From contig CAKTOF010000003.1 of NCBI GenBank assembly GCA_934589675.1, forward strand, positions 62,001 through 126,000: a stretch of DNA of 64,000 nt. Reading direction: 5' to 3'. Position 1 is the stretch's first letter. The number at the start of each line of letters is the position of its first letter. The position numbers and the translations under genes are program-made. The stretch is from an uncultured Oscillospiraceae bacterium (GTDB taxonomy: Bacteria; Bacillota; Clostridia; Oscillospirales; Oscillospiraceae). The notes under the pieces are model-generated. The model did no database searches. It had not been told where the DNA came from and was given only the letters and a program-made list of their open reading frames with translations. This document shows positions 44,261 through 53,311 of this stretch, in pieces.

Positions 44261-45673
44261 ATGGAAAAGAGAGTGAATTACTATATCAATCGGCTCAACC
44301 CGCTCGTCTGGCTCTCGGCGGCAATGATGATCGGATCGGCAGTGGCTCGCATATTCGCGTACCGGCTCTATGGGATGCCCAACGGCGCGCTCTATGCTAC
44401 CCAAATCCCCCTGACGGTCCTTTCTGCGGCACTTTTTGTGCTGATCTTGTTCGCCTACGGACCGACGCACGTGTACCGGACGTCCATCCCTGTCATTCTG
44501 GGCTGCCTCTGCTTTGCGCACCGCGCCGCGGCCTTCACGCTCTGGCACAGGCTTTTGTGCTGGCTGCTGTTCGGCGTCATGGCAGTGTGCTTTACGCGCA
44601 CGATCTCAGGCAAGCTGCGCTCGAAGCTCTGGGCAATCCTCATCTTCCTGCTGCCGCTTTTGTTCCTCCTGTTTGTGGAGGATGCGTTCCTCTACCGCTA
44701 CAGCACGCTTGAGCAGTGGCTGCCCGAGCTGCCGTCGCTCGGCGCGCTGGCCGGCGTTTTGCTGCTGCTGCTTGCGCTCAGGCGGCGCGGCAACGACGGC
44801 AAGTATTACCCCACATGGGGCGACCGGCCGGATGGACGCCGCCTTCGCACGCTCGACCCGATGAGCATGGTGTCGCCATATATTATGGTAAACCGCACCG
44901 GCTCGTCGAATCTGATCCGCGACAGCGTCGAGATCACGGAGCTTGAGTCGTACATCCGCGAAAAGCGCCGCAGCGGCCATCCCGGCTTCGGCGTGCAGCA
45001 CGTCATCGTTGCGGCCTATGTGCGCGCCGTGTCGCAGTATCCGGGCATCAACCGCTTCCTCGCCGGGCAGAAGGTGTACGCGCGCAACAACATCGAGGTC
45101 TCCATGACTATCAAAAAGGAGATGCGCGTCAACGCGCCCGAGACGCTCATTGACCTGAACTTTGAGCCGGACGCCACGGTCGACGAGGTGTATGAGCAGT
45201 TCAACCGGCTCGTTGAAGAGGTCAAAAACACGCCGCTCGACAGCACGTTTGACCGCGTGGCCGGCGTGATCGCGTCCATCCCGAGCGTGCTGCTCAAATT
45301 TGTCATCTGGTTTTTGAAGCTGCTCGATTACTTCGGTCTGCTGCCGCGCTTTCTGCTCAAGGTCAGCCCGTTCCACGGCTCGATGTTCATCACGTCCATG
45401 GGCTCGCTCGGTATCCCGCCGATCTACCATCATCTCTACGACTTCGGCAACCTGCCCATCTTCGTCGCGTTCGGCGCAAAGCGCCGCGTCTACGAGATGC
45501 AGGCAGACGGCTCGGTCGTGCGCAGGAAGTACATCGACTTTACCGTTGTGACAGACGAGCGCATCTGCGACGGATACTATTACGCGACGGCGCTCAAGTG
45601 CATGAAGCGCTGTATGCTCCACCCGGAGCAGCTCGACGTCCGGCCGGAGAAGGTCGTTCGTGACATCGACTGA
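44261..45673 (+). CDS. Membrane protein fused to an E2-acyltransferase-like domain
   Basis: The 470 residues begin with about six hydrophobic helices (to about residue 180). A soluble domain follows that resembles the catalytic domain of 2-oxoacid dehydrogenase E2/chloramphenicol acetyltransferases: HVIVAAYVRAVSQYPGINRFL, YARNNIEVSMTIKKEM, MFITSMGSLGIPPIYHHLYDFG, and DERICDGYYYATAL where E2 has DHRxxDG. The catalytic His is thus Glu, so acyl transfer by the usual route is doubtful. There is no lipoyl domain. The start is the first ATG after a promoter whose -10 lies only 7 bases upstream; no Shine-Dalgarno is visible, suggesting a leaderless mRNA. Confidence 0.75.
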   Translation: MEKRVNYYINRLNPLVWLSAAMMIGSAVARIFAYRLYGMPNGALYATQIPLTVLSAALFVLILFAYGPTHVYRTSIPVILGCLCFAHRAAAFTLWHRLLCWLLFGVMAVCFTRTISGKLRSKLWAILIFLLPLLFLLFVEDAFLYRYSTLEQWLPELPSLGALAGVLLLLLALRRRGNDGKYYPTWGDRPDGRRLRTLDPMSMVSPYIMVNRTGSSNLIRDSVEITELESYIREKRRSGHPGFGVQHVIVAAYVRAVSQYPGINRFLAGQKVYARNNIEVSMTIKKEMRVNAPETLIDLNFEPDATVDEVYEQFNRLVEEVKNTPLDSTFDRVAGVIASIPSVLLKFVIWFLKLLDYFGLLPRFLLKVSPFHGSMFITSMGSLGIPPIYHHLYDFGNLPIFVAFGAKRRVYEMQADGSVVRRKYIDFTVVTDERICDGYYYATALKCMKRCMLHPEQLDVRPEKVVRDID

Positions 45674-45688
45674 GGCTTTGGAGCTCAG

Positions 45689-45720
45689 GCGCGGTGGATC
45701 GCTCCACCGCGCCTTCGTTT
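45689..45720 (+). terminator. Terminator after the E2-like gene
   Basis: GGCGCGGTGGA / TCCACCGCGCC with a short loop is followed by TTCGTTT. The T-run is imperfect. Confidence 0.7.
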
Positions 45721-45747
45721 GACTTTTGCCGGCTCTGCCGCTAGAAT
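45719..45747 (+). promoter_or_regulatory. Promoter of the TIGR04255 gene
   Basis: TTGACT, 17 bases, TAGAAT on plus, 22 bases before the start codon. Confidence 0.72.
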
Positions 45748-45769
45748 GATCATAAAAGGGGGACTTACC

Positions 45770-46558
45770 ATGCTGCTTTCCAATGCGCCGCGCTGCCGGT
45801 ATGACCGGCCGCAGCTGCTTGAAGTCATCTGCCAGCTTCGCTTTCCGACGATCCTCGCCATCGGCGCGAACGAGCCGGCCGCTTTTCAGGACACCATCCG
45901 CGACACGTTCCCGAAATACACTGCACTGACGGAGCGCCCGGCGCCGAAAATCGTCGGCGCGGGCACAGCTGCGCCGCAGCTTGAGCAGGCCAAGCCCATT
46001 ACGAACTACAATTTCGTCTCGCTCGACGGCCGCTGGAAGCTCAACCTGACGCAGTCGTTCATCGCGCTGAGCACGACGGCTTACACCGGCTGGGAGGAGT
46101 TCGCCGCGCGGCTGGACAAGCCGCTGGCGCAGTTCATCGCGCTCTATCAGCCCGCCGCGTTTGAGCGCATCGGGCTGCGCTATGTCAACGCGTTTTCCCG
46201 CACGGCGCTGGGGCTGGACGGCACGCCGTGGCGCAGGCTCATCGCGCCGGAGTATTGCGGCGTGCTCGGCTTTGAAGATGTGGACGAGGCGCGCGTGGGC
46301 AAGTGCGCGTCCGACATCGAGCTCGACGCGGGCGGATGCCGTCTCAAGCTGCACGCAGGCCCGGGCGTCATCCGCCGCGGCGGCAAGCCGGACGGGAAGC
46401 CGCGCTTTATTTTCGACGCCGATGTTTCAATGAGCGGCGAGCTGCCGGTCAACCTCGCCGTCGGCGGCCTCAATACGCTGCACAACTGCGCATGGAGCGC
46501 GCTCCGCGGCGCGATCTCCGACGAGCTTCATGAGGCCATGGGGCCGCGCGAGCTGTAA
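45770..46558 (+). CDS. TIGR04255-family protein of unknown function
   Basis: The 262-residue soluble protein matches the sporadically distributed TIGR04255 family: LLEVICQLRFP near the start, the central WKLNLTQSFIALSTTAYTGWEEF and ERIGLRYVNAF. The family has no assigned activity; some members sit near defence or toxin genes, but none are visible here. The ATG follows AAAGGGGGAC and a good promoter. It stands as a single gene between two terminators. Confidence 0.8.
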   Translation: MLLSNAPRCRYDRPQLLEVICQLRFPTILAIGANEPAAFQDTIRDTFPKYTALTERPAPKIVGAGTAAPQLEQAKPITNYNFVSLDGRWKLNLTQSFIALSTTAYTGWEEFAARLDKPLAQFIALYQPAAFERIGLRYVNAFSRTALGLDGTPWRRLIAPEYCGVLGFEDVDEARVGKCASDIELDAGGCRLKLHAGPGVIRRGGKPDGKPRFIFDADVSMSGELPVNLAVGGLNTLHNCAWSALRGAISDELHEAMGPREL

Positions 46559-46564
46559 GATCAC

Positions 46565-46606
46565 AAAAAAGCACCGGTGAAGCTCGGCTTCACCGGCGCT
46601 TTTTTA
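46565..46606. terminator. Bidirectional terminator
   Basis: GCACCGGTGAAGC / GCTTCACCGGCGC with flanking A-run and T-run (TTTTTT) separates the TIGR04255 gene and the convergent URO-D-like gene. Confidence 0.85.
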
Positions 46607-46610
46607 CGCA

Positions 46611-47576
46611 TTAAAGGTGGTAGAACTCTTTTTCGAACTTGTCCTGCTCCTGACGCAGGATGGCGTAGTACGGGTCGTCGATCGGGACGAGGTCGGAGAT
46701 GAAGTTTCCACCGGGCGCGAGCGTGCGGAACCAGCCCTGCATCTGCGCGCGGATCTCGTCCTCGGTCATGTCGAGCGCGCTCATCTGCTTGTCGAAGATG
46801 GCAAGACGCAGAATGATGTCGCGGCCGTAGGTGTCCTTGATGTGCTTGAGGTCGTTGCACGTCTGAAGCGGCTGGAGAATGTCCATGCCAAGCTCTACAA
46901 AGTCGCCGACAAGCGGCGTGATATAGCCGCACGAGTGCAGCTCGAACTTCATGCCGAGGCTGTGCACATGGTCGACGAGCTCTTTCCAGTACGGTGGGAA
47001 GAATTCGCGCCACATCTCGGGCGAGAGGAACGTGGCGCGCATGGTGCCGTAGTCGTCGTCGAAAATGATGATGTCCGGGTGCAGGTATTCCGCGACGCAG
47101 GAGGCGACCTCTTTTTTATAGTCGCACATTGCGCGGAAGAACGCGTGGACGGTCTCCGGCTCTTCGTAAAATGCGCACAGCGCGTCCTCAAAGCCGATGA
47201 GGCAGTGCATACGCTCAAAGAAGCCGACGAGCGAGCGGACGGCCAGCACCTGCTTTTCCGGGTCATAGTGCTTCAGCGCGCGCTGCGCAAAGCCCGCCCA
47301 GTCGTACTGGCGCACCTTTTCCGGTGTCGGAACGACGGAGGGGAAGTCCTCAAGCTCCTCGAGCCGCTGCGTTCCGGGGGTGATGGTCGCGCCGTCGAGC
47401 GCGCCGGTGCCGAATTCCGTCCACGAGCAGCCGAACCAGTCCGTGCCGATCTGCACGCCGCCGGCCTTGCCGAACTCGTGCTCGCCGGGCGTAAAGACGA
47501 GATAGCTGTCCTCTGGCTGGACGAGACGGCTGGGCTCTTCGTGTGCAAGAACCTTCAGATAATCCGATTTTGCCAT
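46611..47576 (-). CDS. Uroporphyrinogen decarboxylase-family (URO-D) protein, likely a methyltransferase
   Basis: At 321 residues it has the URO-D TIM-barrel fold with the MtaA/CmuA-type segments FDDDYGTMRATFLSPEMWREFF and FELHSCGYITPLVGDFVELGMDILQPLQ. The HxC pair in HSCG is the zinc site of corrinoid-dependent methyltransferases, not of heme-pathway HemE. No corrinoid protein gene is adjacent, so the methyl donor is unknown. The gene lies 18 bases downstream of the GH3 glucosidase and may be cotranscribed with it, which might hint at a methoxylated or glycosylated aromatic substrate; this is speculative. Confidence 0.8.
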   Translation of the reverse strand: MAKSDYLKVLAHEEPSRLVQPEDSYLVFTPGEHEFGKAGGVQIGTDWFGCSWTEFGTGALDGATITPGTQRLEELEDFPSVVPTPEKVRQYDWAGFAQRALKHYDPEKQVLAVRSLVGFFERMHCLIGFEDALCAFYEEPETVHAFFRAMCDYKKEVASCVAEYLHPDIIIFDDDYGTMRATFLSPEMWREFFPPYWKELVDHVHSLGMKFELHSCGYITPLVGDFVELGMDILQPLQTCNDLKHIKDTYGRDIILRLAIFDKQMSALDMTEDEIRAQMQGWFRTLAPGGNFISDLVPIDDPYYAILRQEQDKFEKEFYHL

Positions 47577-47594
47577 GTTGATTCTCCTTTATTT

Positions 47595-50033
47595 TCAACC
47601 CGCAGCCGGGTCCGGATACCGTTTGAGCACAACGCGCAGGATGCGCGCGGCAGCGCGGCGAAGGTCGTCGCGCGTCGGGGTGACGCTCACCCGGGAAAGG
47701 CCGCGGCTGACCGCCCTCTCGCCGGACTCAATGGCGGCGCAGAGCGCCTTCGCTTCTGCCTCGCCGCCGGGCTGCATCATGTCGTTGCCGACGCATACGC
47801 TGATGGCCGGCGTTGACATGCCGCCGCCCCAGTCGGTCATGATGAGGCCGTCAAAGCCCCACTCGCAGCGCGCAAGCAGCGTGCAAAGGCCAAAGTTGTC
47901 GGCTGCGGGCGTGCCGTTCAAGTCGTTGTAGCTCGTCATGATGGCCCACGGGCGGCCGAGCTTTACGGCAAGCTCGAACCCGCGCAGATACAGCTCGCGC
48001 AGCGTCTGCTCGTCGGCGACGGAGTTCGACAGCTCGCGCAGCTCCTCCTGAGAGTTGGCGGCAAAGTGCTTGAGCGTGACGCCGACGCCGCACGACTGCA
48101 CGCCGCGCGTGACGGCGGCGGCCATGAGACCGGTGACGAGCGGGTCCTCGGAGTAGTATTCAAAGTTGCGGCCGCAGAGCGGATTGCGGTGCAGATTCAT
48201 GCCGGGCGCAAGCCACAGGTCGACGTTCAGTTCGCGCATCTCCTCGCCGACGGAGCGGCCGATGGCATGGGCCAACTCCGTGTCCCATGACGAGGCGAGC
48301 AGCGTGCCGACGGGGTAGGCCGTGCAGTTCTGCTGGAGCGTCTCGTTCCCGTTGTCGTCTCTGACGGACTGTGTCAGGCGCAGCCCGGCCGGGCCGTCGG
48401 CGAGAATGAGCGGGGGAATGCCGTATGCCTCAAAATCATGCGTCTGCCCGGCGGAGCCGGCCACGCGCAGGGAAATGCAGCCGACGTTGAAGGCCATATC
48501 GCCGACAGGCCCCATGCCCCTGCCGCAGCAGAGCGCGGCGAGCTCTTCGGTCGTCATGCAGGCGGTCAGATCGTCCAGCGTGCAGCGGCCCGCGCGCACG
48601 TCGTCAAGCGTCCAGGCGCCCTCCACGCCGATCTCGGGCGTGTCAGGCTCTTCATAGACAAGCGCTTCCGTCCGGAATGCCGCCGGGTCGACCGGAATGG
48701 CCGCGCCGTCCGGCGCTTCGGCGGAAAACTCCGGCGTCTCGGGCATAAGGCGGCCCTGCCAGCCGTCGAAGAGGTTCTGCCCGCGGCGGACGATCACCTC
48801 CTCGGACAGCTCCAAAACGCCTGCGCGCGCGGTGTCGCGCGAATGCGCGCCGACGCGGATGTCATACCGCCCGGCCTCGAGCACCCATGCAGCGGCGTCC
48901 ATATCGTAGCTGGCAAGCTCGGCAAGGTCAAACGAAACGTCGACCTCCGCCGTCTCGCCGGGCGCGAGAGGCGCAGTCTTTGCAAAGCCTGCGAGGATCT
49001 GCGGCGCTTTTTTGAGCCGCCCGCGCGGCTGCGAGGCATAGACCTGCACGACGGCGCGGCCGGCAAATCGGTCGCCCGTGTTTTTGACGCTCGCACGCAC
49101 GCGCACGCCCGTCCCGCTGAGCGAAACGGCGCCGGGGACGATGGAAAACGTCGTGTAGCTCAGGCCAAAGCCGAACGGATAGGCTACGCCGCGGCCATAT
49201 GCGTCATAGCCGCGGTAGCCCATGAAAATACCCTCGTTATAGTGGATCTCGGCCTGCTCGGCCGTGCCGCCGCCGTAGGGGAAGGCGGGAAGCTCGAGCA
49301 CATTGCCGTTCCGGCGCTCTGTACCGAAATCCTGCGCGGGGCAGTCGGAATAGTGGAGCGGCCACGTGTCCGTCAGATGGCCGGACGGAACAATCGCGCC
49401 GGTCAGGATGTCCGCGATGGCGTTTCCGGCCTCCTGACCGGGCAGGGACGTGTAGAGGATCGCGCGGACGCGCGCGTCGACCTCGGACAGATCCGTCACG
49501 CCGCAGACATTGAGCAGCAGCACGACGGGCTTTTCGGCAAACGCGTCGCAGACCGTGCAGATCTCGTTGACCTCTGCCTGCTGGAGCAGATAGTCGCCGC
49601 GCGCAATTTTCCGGTCGCCGCCCTCGCCCGCGACGCGGGAGATGACGACGATGGCCGCGTCCGCGTGCGCTGCGGCGTCGGCGGCCGTTTCGGCGCTCAG
49701 CGGCATCTCCGGGCTTGACGGGTCGGCGACCTGCGGGAACTGCTTGACCGGCTGCGGGTGCGCGCGGTCGTATTCTTCATACGCCTGCGCGAGCGGCTCG
49801 TAGATGGTGAGCGCCGGGCAGGCGCGCAGGCCGTCGAGAATGCTGACGTTTGACACGTTGTTCACTTCGCCGGAGCCCGTGCCGCCCTTCACTGTCCGGA
49901 TCTGCCCAATGCCGAACACGGCGACGCGGCACTGCGGCAGCGGCAGCGCGCCGCCCTCATTTTTGAGCAGCACCATGCACTGCGCGGCCGCCGCGCGGAC
50001 AAATTCTTTTCGTTCTTCGCCCTTGATGACCAT
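47595..50033 (-). CDS. GH3 beta-glucosidase with permuted domain order
   Basis: The 812-residue glycosidase has its domains in reverse: the GH3 C-domain comes first (CMVLLKNEGGALPLP near residue 20 to about 300), then a fibronectin-III-like domain (ASVKNTGDRFAGRAVVQVYAS, about 315-420), then the TIM-barrel with TRGVQSCGVGVTLKHFAANSQ and the nucleophile Asp (about 734) in IMTDWGG. This order is known in gut Firmicutes. No signal peptide is present, so it acts on imported glycosides in the cytoplasm. The acid/base residue cannot be assigned by eye. Confidence 0.93.
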   Translation of the reverse strand: MVIKGEERKEFVRAAAAQCMVLLKNEGGALPLPQCRVAVFGIGQIRTVKGGTGSGEVNNVSNVSILDGLRACPALTIYEPLAQAYEEYDRAHPQPVKQFPQVADPSSPEMPLSAETAADAAAHADAAIVVISRVAGEGGDRKIARGDYLLQQAEVNEICTVCDAFAEKPVVLLLNVCGVTDLSEVDARVRAILYTSLPGQEAGNAIADILTGAIVPSGHLTDTWPLHYSDCPAQDFGTERRNGNVLELPAFPYGGGTAEQAEIHYNEGIFMGYRGYDAYGRGVAYPFGFGLSYTTFSIVPGAVSLSGTGVRVRASVKNTGDRFAGRAVVQVYASQPRGRLKKAPQILAGFAKTAPLAPGETAEVDVSFDLAELASYDMDAAAWVLEAGRYDIRVGAHSRDTARAGVLELSEEVIVRRGQNLFDGWQGRLMPETPEFSAEAPDGAAIPVDPAAFRTEALVYEEPDTPEIGVEGAWTLDDVRAGRCTLDDLTACMTTEELAALCCGRGMGPVGDMAFNVGCISLRVAGSAGQTHDFEAYGIPPLILADGPAGLRLTQSVRDDNGNETLQQNCTAYPVGTLLASSWDTELAHAIGRSVGEEMRELNVDLWLAPGMNLHRNPLCGRNFEYYSEDPLVTGLMAAAVTRGVQSCGVGVTLKHFAANSQEELRELSNSVADEQTLRELYLRGFELAVKLGRPWAIMTSYNDLNGTPAADNFGLCTLLARCEWGFDGLIMTDWGGGMSTPAISVCVGNDMMQPGGEAEAKALCAAIESGERAVSRGLSRVSVTPTRDDLRRAAARILRVVLKRYPDPAAG

Positions 50034-50127
50034 GACTGCACCGCCTTCAGATTTGATATATCCAGTATAAACGACAAATTGCCGTACGTCAACGCACGGA
50101 AAAATGGCTGCTTAGCGATAAAAAAGT

Positions 50128-50156
50128 TTGCGTTTTACCTTTAGACGCTGTACAAT
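50128..50156 (+). promoter_or_regulatory. MATE gene promoter
   Basis: TTGCGT, 17 bases, TACAAT on plus, 29 bases before the start codon. Confidence 0.65.
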
Positions 50157-50184
50157 AGAGGTAAGAATTTGGGAGGGGATCTTC

Positions 50185-51588
50185 TTGGCGGAAAAAACAA
50201 TGGTGCGAGATCTGACGCAGGGGAGCGTCACGCGGCTTCTTCTGCGGTTTGCGTTTCCATTTATGCTGTCGAACCTTTTGCAGACGGTCTACAACATGGT
50301 CGACATGATCGTCGTCGGCCAGTACGTCGGCAAGGTCGGCCTGTCCGCCGTCGGAACGGGCAGCGAGATCCTGCACATGATGACGTTTGTCGGCATGGGA
50401 TTTTCCAGCGCGGGGCAGATCATGATCTCGCAGTACGTCGGCCGCAAGGATATGGCGTCCATCAAAAAGACGATCGGCAGCATGTTCACGATCATTCTCT
50501 CAAGCGCGGTCGTCCTGACGGTGGCCTGCCTCGTGTTTGCAAAGCCGATCCTGAACGCGCTCAACGTTCCGGCTGAGGCGTACAGCGAGGCGTTTGACTA
50601 TTCGATCGTCTGTTACATCGGCCTGTTTTTTATCTATGGCTATAACACCGTCAGCGCCATTCTGCGCGGCATGGGCGACTCGCGGCGGCCTTTCGTGTTC
50701 ATCGCCATTGCGGCCGTCATGAACCTCGTGCTCGACCTGCTGCTTGTCGCGGTTTTTGATATGCGCTCGTTCGGCGCGGCGCTTGCAACCGTCATGGGGC
50801 AGGGCTTCTCGTTCATCGTGTCTGTCGTCTATCTCTACCGCCACCGCGACGCGTTCGGGTTTGACTTCAAGCTGAAGAGCTTCAAGGTCGACGTTGCAAT
50901 CATGAAGCTCATGATGCGCCTTGGCCTTCCGATGATGCTTCAGAGCTGCGCCATCAGCATCTCCATGCTGTTTGTCACGTCGTATATCAACGACTACGGC
51001 GTCACGGCCTCGGCCGTCACGGGCGTAGGCAACAAGCTCGGTCTGGTCATGACCGTCGTCTCAAACTCCATGAACATGGCCGGTTCGTCCATGATCGGCC
51101 AGAACCTCGCGGCGGGGAAGCAGGAGCGCGTACCGAAGATCGTGCGTATGTCCATGCTCGTCTCGTGCGGGTTTGCGCTGTTTTTGTCTGCGGTCATGCT
51201 CGCGTTGCCGGAGCAGGTGTTTTCCCTGTTCAATTCCGAGCCGGAGGTGCTGGCCATGGCGCATACCTACGCGCCCATTGCGGTCATCAATTTCTTTGGC
51301 TTTGCCACGCGCGCGCCGTTCTTCTCGCTCATCAACGGCATCGGCTTTGCCTCGTTCGGGCTGTTTGTCGGCCTGATGGACGGGGTTGTGATGCGCATCG
51401 GCCTCATCCTGCTCTTTGACAAGGTGTTCTCGCTGGGGCTTCTTGGCGTGTGGCTCGGCCATGCGCTTGCTGGGTATACCTGCTCGTTCATCGGCGGCGG
51501 GTACTACCTGTCCGGCCGCTGGAAGCGGCGCAAGCTCATCATCGGCGACGCCGCAGCGGCGGAGGCTCCGGCCGAGGTCGAAGAATAA
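50185..51588 (+). CDS. MATE-family multidrug/cation efflux transporter
   Basis: The 467-residue protein has about twelve helices and the MATE landmarks FPFMLSNLLQTVYNMVDMIVVG in the first half and GLPMMLQSCAISISMLFV in the second. It would expel organic cations or drugs with sodium or proton antiport. The start is taken as TTG, six bases after GGAGGGG; an in-frame ATG five codons later is too far from that site. Single gene with its own promoter and terminator. Confidence 0.92.
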   Translation: MAEKTMVRDLTQGSVTRLLLRFAFPFMLSNLLQTVYNMVDMIVVGQYVGKVGLSAVGTGSEILHMMTFVGMGFSSAGQIMISQYVGRKDMASIKKTIGSMFTIILSSAVVLTVACLVFAKPILNALNVPAEAYSEAFDYSIVCYIGLFFIYGYNTVSAILRGMGDSRRPFVFIAIAAVMNLVLDLLLVAVFDMRSFGAALATVMGQGFSFIVSVVYLYRHRDAFGFDFKLKSFKVDVAIMKLMMRLGLPMMLQSCAISISMLFVTSYINDYGVTASAVTGVGNKLGLVMTVVSNSMNMAGSSMIGQNLAAGKQERVPKIVRMSMLVSCGFALFLSAVMLALPEQVFSLFNSEPEVLAMAHTYAPIAVINFFGFATRAPFFSLINGIGFASFGLFVGLMDGVVMRIGLILLFDKVFSLGLLGVWLGHALAGYTCSFIGGGYYLSGRWKRRKLIIGDAAAAEAPAEVEE

Positions 51589-51594
51589 AAGAAT

Positions 51595-51635
51595 AAAAAT
51601 AGCCGCGGCCCGGATTACCGGGCCGCGGCTTTTCG
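51595..51635. terminator. Terminator between MATE and putP genes
   Basis: AGCCGCGGCCCGG / CCGGGCCGCGGCT stem flanked by AAAAAT and TTTTCG. It can serve both converging genes. Confidence 0.8.
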
Positions 51636-51642
51636 CATGCGG

Positions 51643-53163
51643 TCAATCGTCGATGCTCGGGTCGGTCGCGCGGGCGTAGATGGCCGTAACCTCGGAGGAG
51701 GGCTTCGGCGTCGCGAGCGAGACGAGCACGGCGGCGAGGAAGCCGGCGACGAAGCCGGGCAGGATCTCATAAATGCCGGTGCTGCCCGTCAAAAATGTGA
51801 GCCACAGGCCGTCGACCGCCGCGCCGACGACGATGCCGGACACAGCGCCCGCGTAGTTCAGGCGCTTCCAGAACAGCGAGAGGATGACGACCGGCCCGAA
51901 CGCCGCGCCGAACAGGCCCCATGCGTTTTCGACCATGGCCATGATGTCGCCGGCCCACTCCGAGTCGCTCGAGGCGATGAGATAGGCGACGACCGAGATG
52001 GCGACGACAACAACGCGGCTGACACGCAGGATCTCGCACTCGGAGGCGCGGTTTTTACGGATCAGCGGCTTGTAGATGTCGCTCGTAAACGACGACGCTG
52101 CGACGAGCAGCTGCGAGTCGGCCGTGCTCATGGATGCGGCGATGATGGCAGCGAGCATCAGACCCGCGATGAAGCCTGGGAAAATGTCCTCCACGATGCG
52201 GATAAAAACGGTGCTGCGGGCGGCGGGAAGGATGGCCGCGGCGAGCGCCGTGCCGTCGCTGAGCAGGTAGGTGCGGCCCAGAATCGCAAGCGCGCACGTC
52301 GCGCCGAGCGAGAGCACGACCCAGACGATGGCGACGGACGAGGCCTTTTTGATCATGGACGGCTTCTCGATGCCCATGAAGCGCACGAGAATGTGCGGCA
52401 TGCCGAAGTAGCCGAGGCCCCAGGAAAGGCCGGTCACGATGTCCTGCCAGCTGGCCGAGAACGGATTGTTGCCGAAGGCCGTGATGCCTTCGGCGAACGC
52501 GCCGTGGTACGTAGAATCAAACGTGCCCGTCAGCGCCATGACGATCGGCACGGCTAAAAGCGCCGCCAGCATGAGCATGCCCTGGAAAAAGTCCGTCCAG
52601 CAGACGGCCTTATAGCCGCCGAGGAACGTATAGCACAGGATGATGGCTGCGAACAGCGCCATGGCGAGCTTTTCGCGCCCGTCAGCAAACCACGGCACAA
52701 GCGAGCAGAGCACCGTCTCGCCGGCGACAAACGCCGAGGCGACGTAGATCGTGAAGCTCACAAGAAAAATGATGGCGCAGACGATCTTGAGCGCCGGATT
52801 GCTCGTTGCAAAGCGGTTTGTCAAGTACTGCGGCAGGGTGATGGCGTCGCCGGACGCCTTGGAGAACCGGCGAAGCCGCCGCGCGACCAGGATCCAGTTG
52901 GCCGCTGTGCCAATGGCAAGGCCGATGCCGATCCACAGCTGACCCATGCCGAAGGCAATGAGGCTGCCGGGGAAGCCCATGAGCAGCCAGCCGGACATAT
53001 CCGACGCCTGCGCGCTCATGGCGGTGACCCATGGCCCCATTTTTCGGCCGCCGAGGAAGTAGTCCTTGTCGGACGTATCGCGGCTTCGCAGGAAGAAATA
53101 GATGCCGATGACGAGCACCACGACGAAGTACAGCAAAAATGCTGCAAGTTCACCTACATTCAT
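51643..53163 (-). CDS. putP: Sodium/proline symporter
   Basis: The 506-residue protein of the sodium-solute symporter family has thirteen hydrophobic helices and the PutP signature SAQASDMSGWLLMGFPG (about 50-66), the family GLSWGLGYFGMPHILVRFM and the sodium-site MLAAIIAASMSTADSQLLVAAS. It imports proline with sodium. It is downstream of a TetR-type gene in the same direction, with a large palindrome in between. It is not obviously linked to proline catabolism genes here. Confidence 0.94.
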   Translation of the reverse strand: MNVGELAAFLLYFVVVLVIGIYFFLRSRDTSDKDYFLGGRKMGPWVTAMSAQASDMSGWLLMGFPGSLIAFGMGQLWIGIGLAIGTAANWILVARRLRRFSKASGDAITLPQYLTNRFATSNPALKIVCAIIFLVSFTIYVASAFVAGETVLCSLVPWFADGREKLAMALFAAIILCYTFLGGYKAVCWTDFFQGMLMLAALLAVPIVMALTGTFDSTYHGAFAEGITAFGNNPFSASWQDIVTGLSWGLGYFGMPHILVRFMGIEKPSMIKKASSVAIVWVVLSLGATCALAILGRTYLLSDGTALAAAILPAARSTVFIRIVEDIFPGFIAGLMLAAIIAASMSTADSQLLVAASSFTSDIYKPLIRKNRASECEILRVSRVVVVAISVVAYLIASSDSEWAGDIMAMVENAWGLFGAAFGPVVILSLFWKRLNYAGAVSGIVVGAAVDGLWLTFLTGSTGIYEILPGFVAGFLAAVLVSLATPKPSSEVTAIYARATDPSIDD

Positions 53164-53206
53164 AAAATTTGCCTCTCTTTCGCGAATTGCTGTAGCAATA
53201 TCAGCG

Positions 53207-53235
53207 AGTATAGCACAAGACTTTGTGGACGTAAA
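53207..53235 (-). promoter_or_regulatory. putP promoter
   Basis: On the minus strand TTTACG, 17 bases, TATACT, about 44 bases before the putP start codon and just downstream of the palindrome. Confidence 0.7.
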
Positions 53236-53240
53236 GATGG

Positions 53241-53272
53241 AACGGAGTATAGACTGTATTCTATACTCCGTT
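53241..53272. promoter_or_regulatory. Perfect 13-bp-arm palindrome, candidate TetR operator
   Basis: AACGGAGTATAGA and TCTATACTCCGTT form perfect arms around a 6-base spacer. It lies 5 bases upstream of the putP -35 and between the TetR gene and putP. No T-run follows it in the direction of transcription, so an operator is a better reading than a tetR terminator. Binding by the neighbouring regulator is inferred. Confidence 0.6.
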
Positions 53273-53311
53273 CTCGATTTTTTAAAAAATTATCAGAAAA
53301 TAAGGTGAAAT

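Noticed and set aside
53241..53272. tetR terminator
   Set aside because: No T-run follows the palindrome in the direction of tetR transcription; T-rich sequence lies only on the other side.
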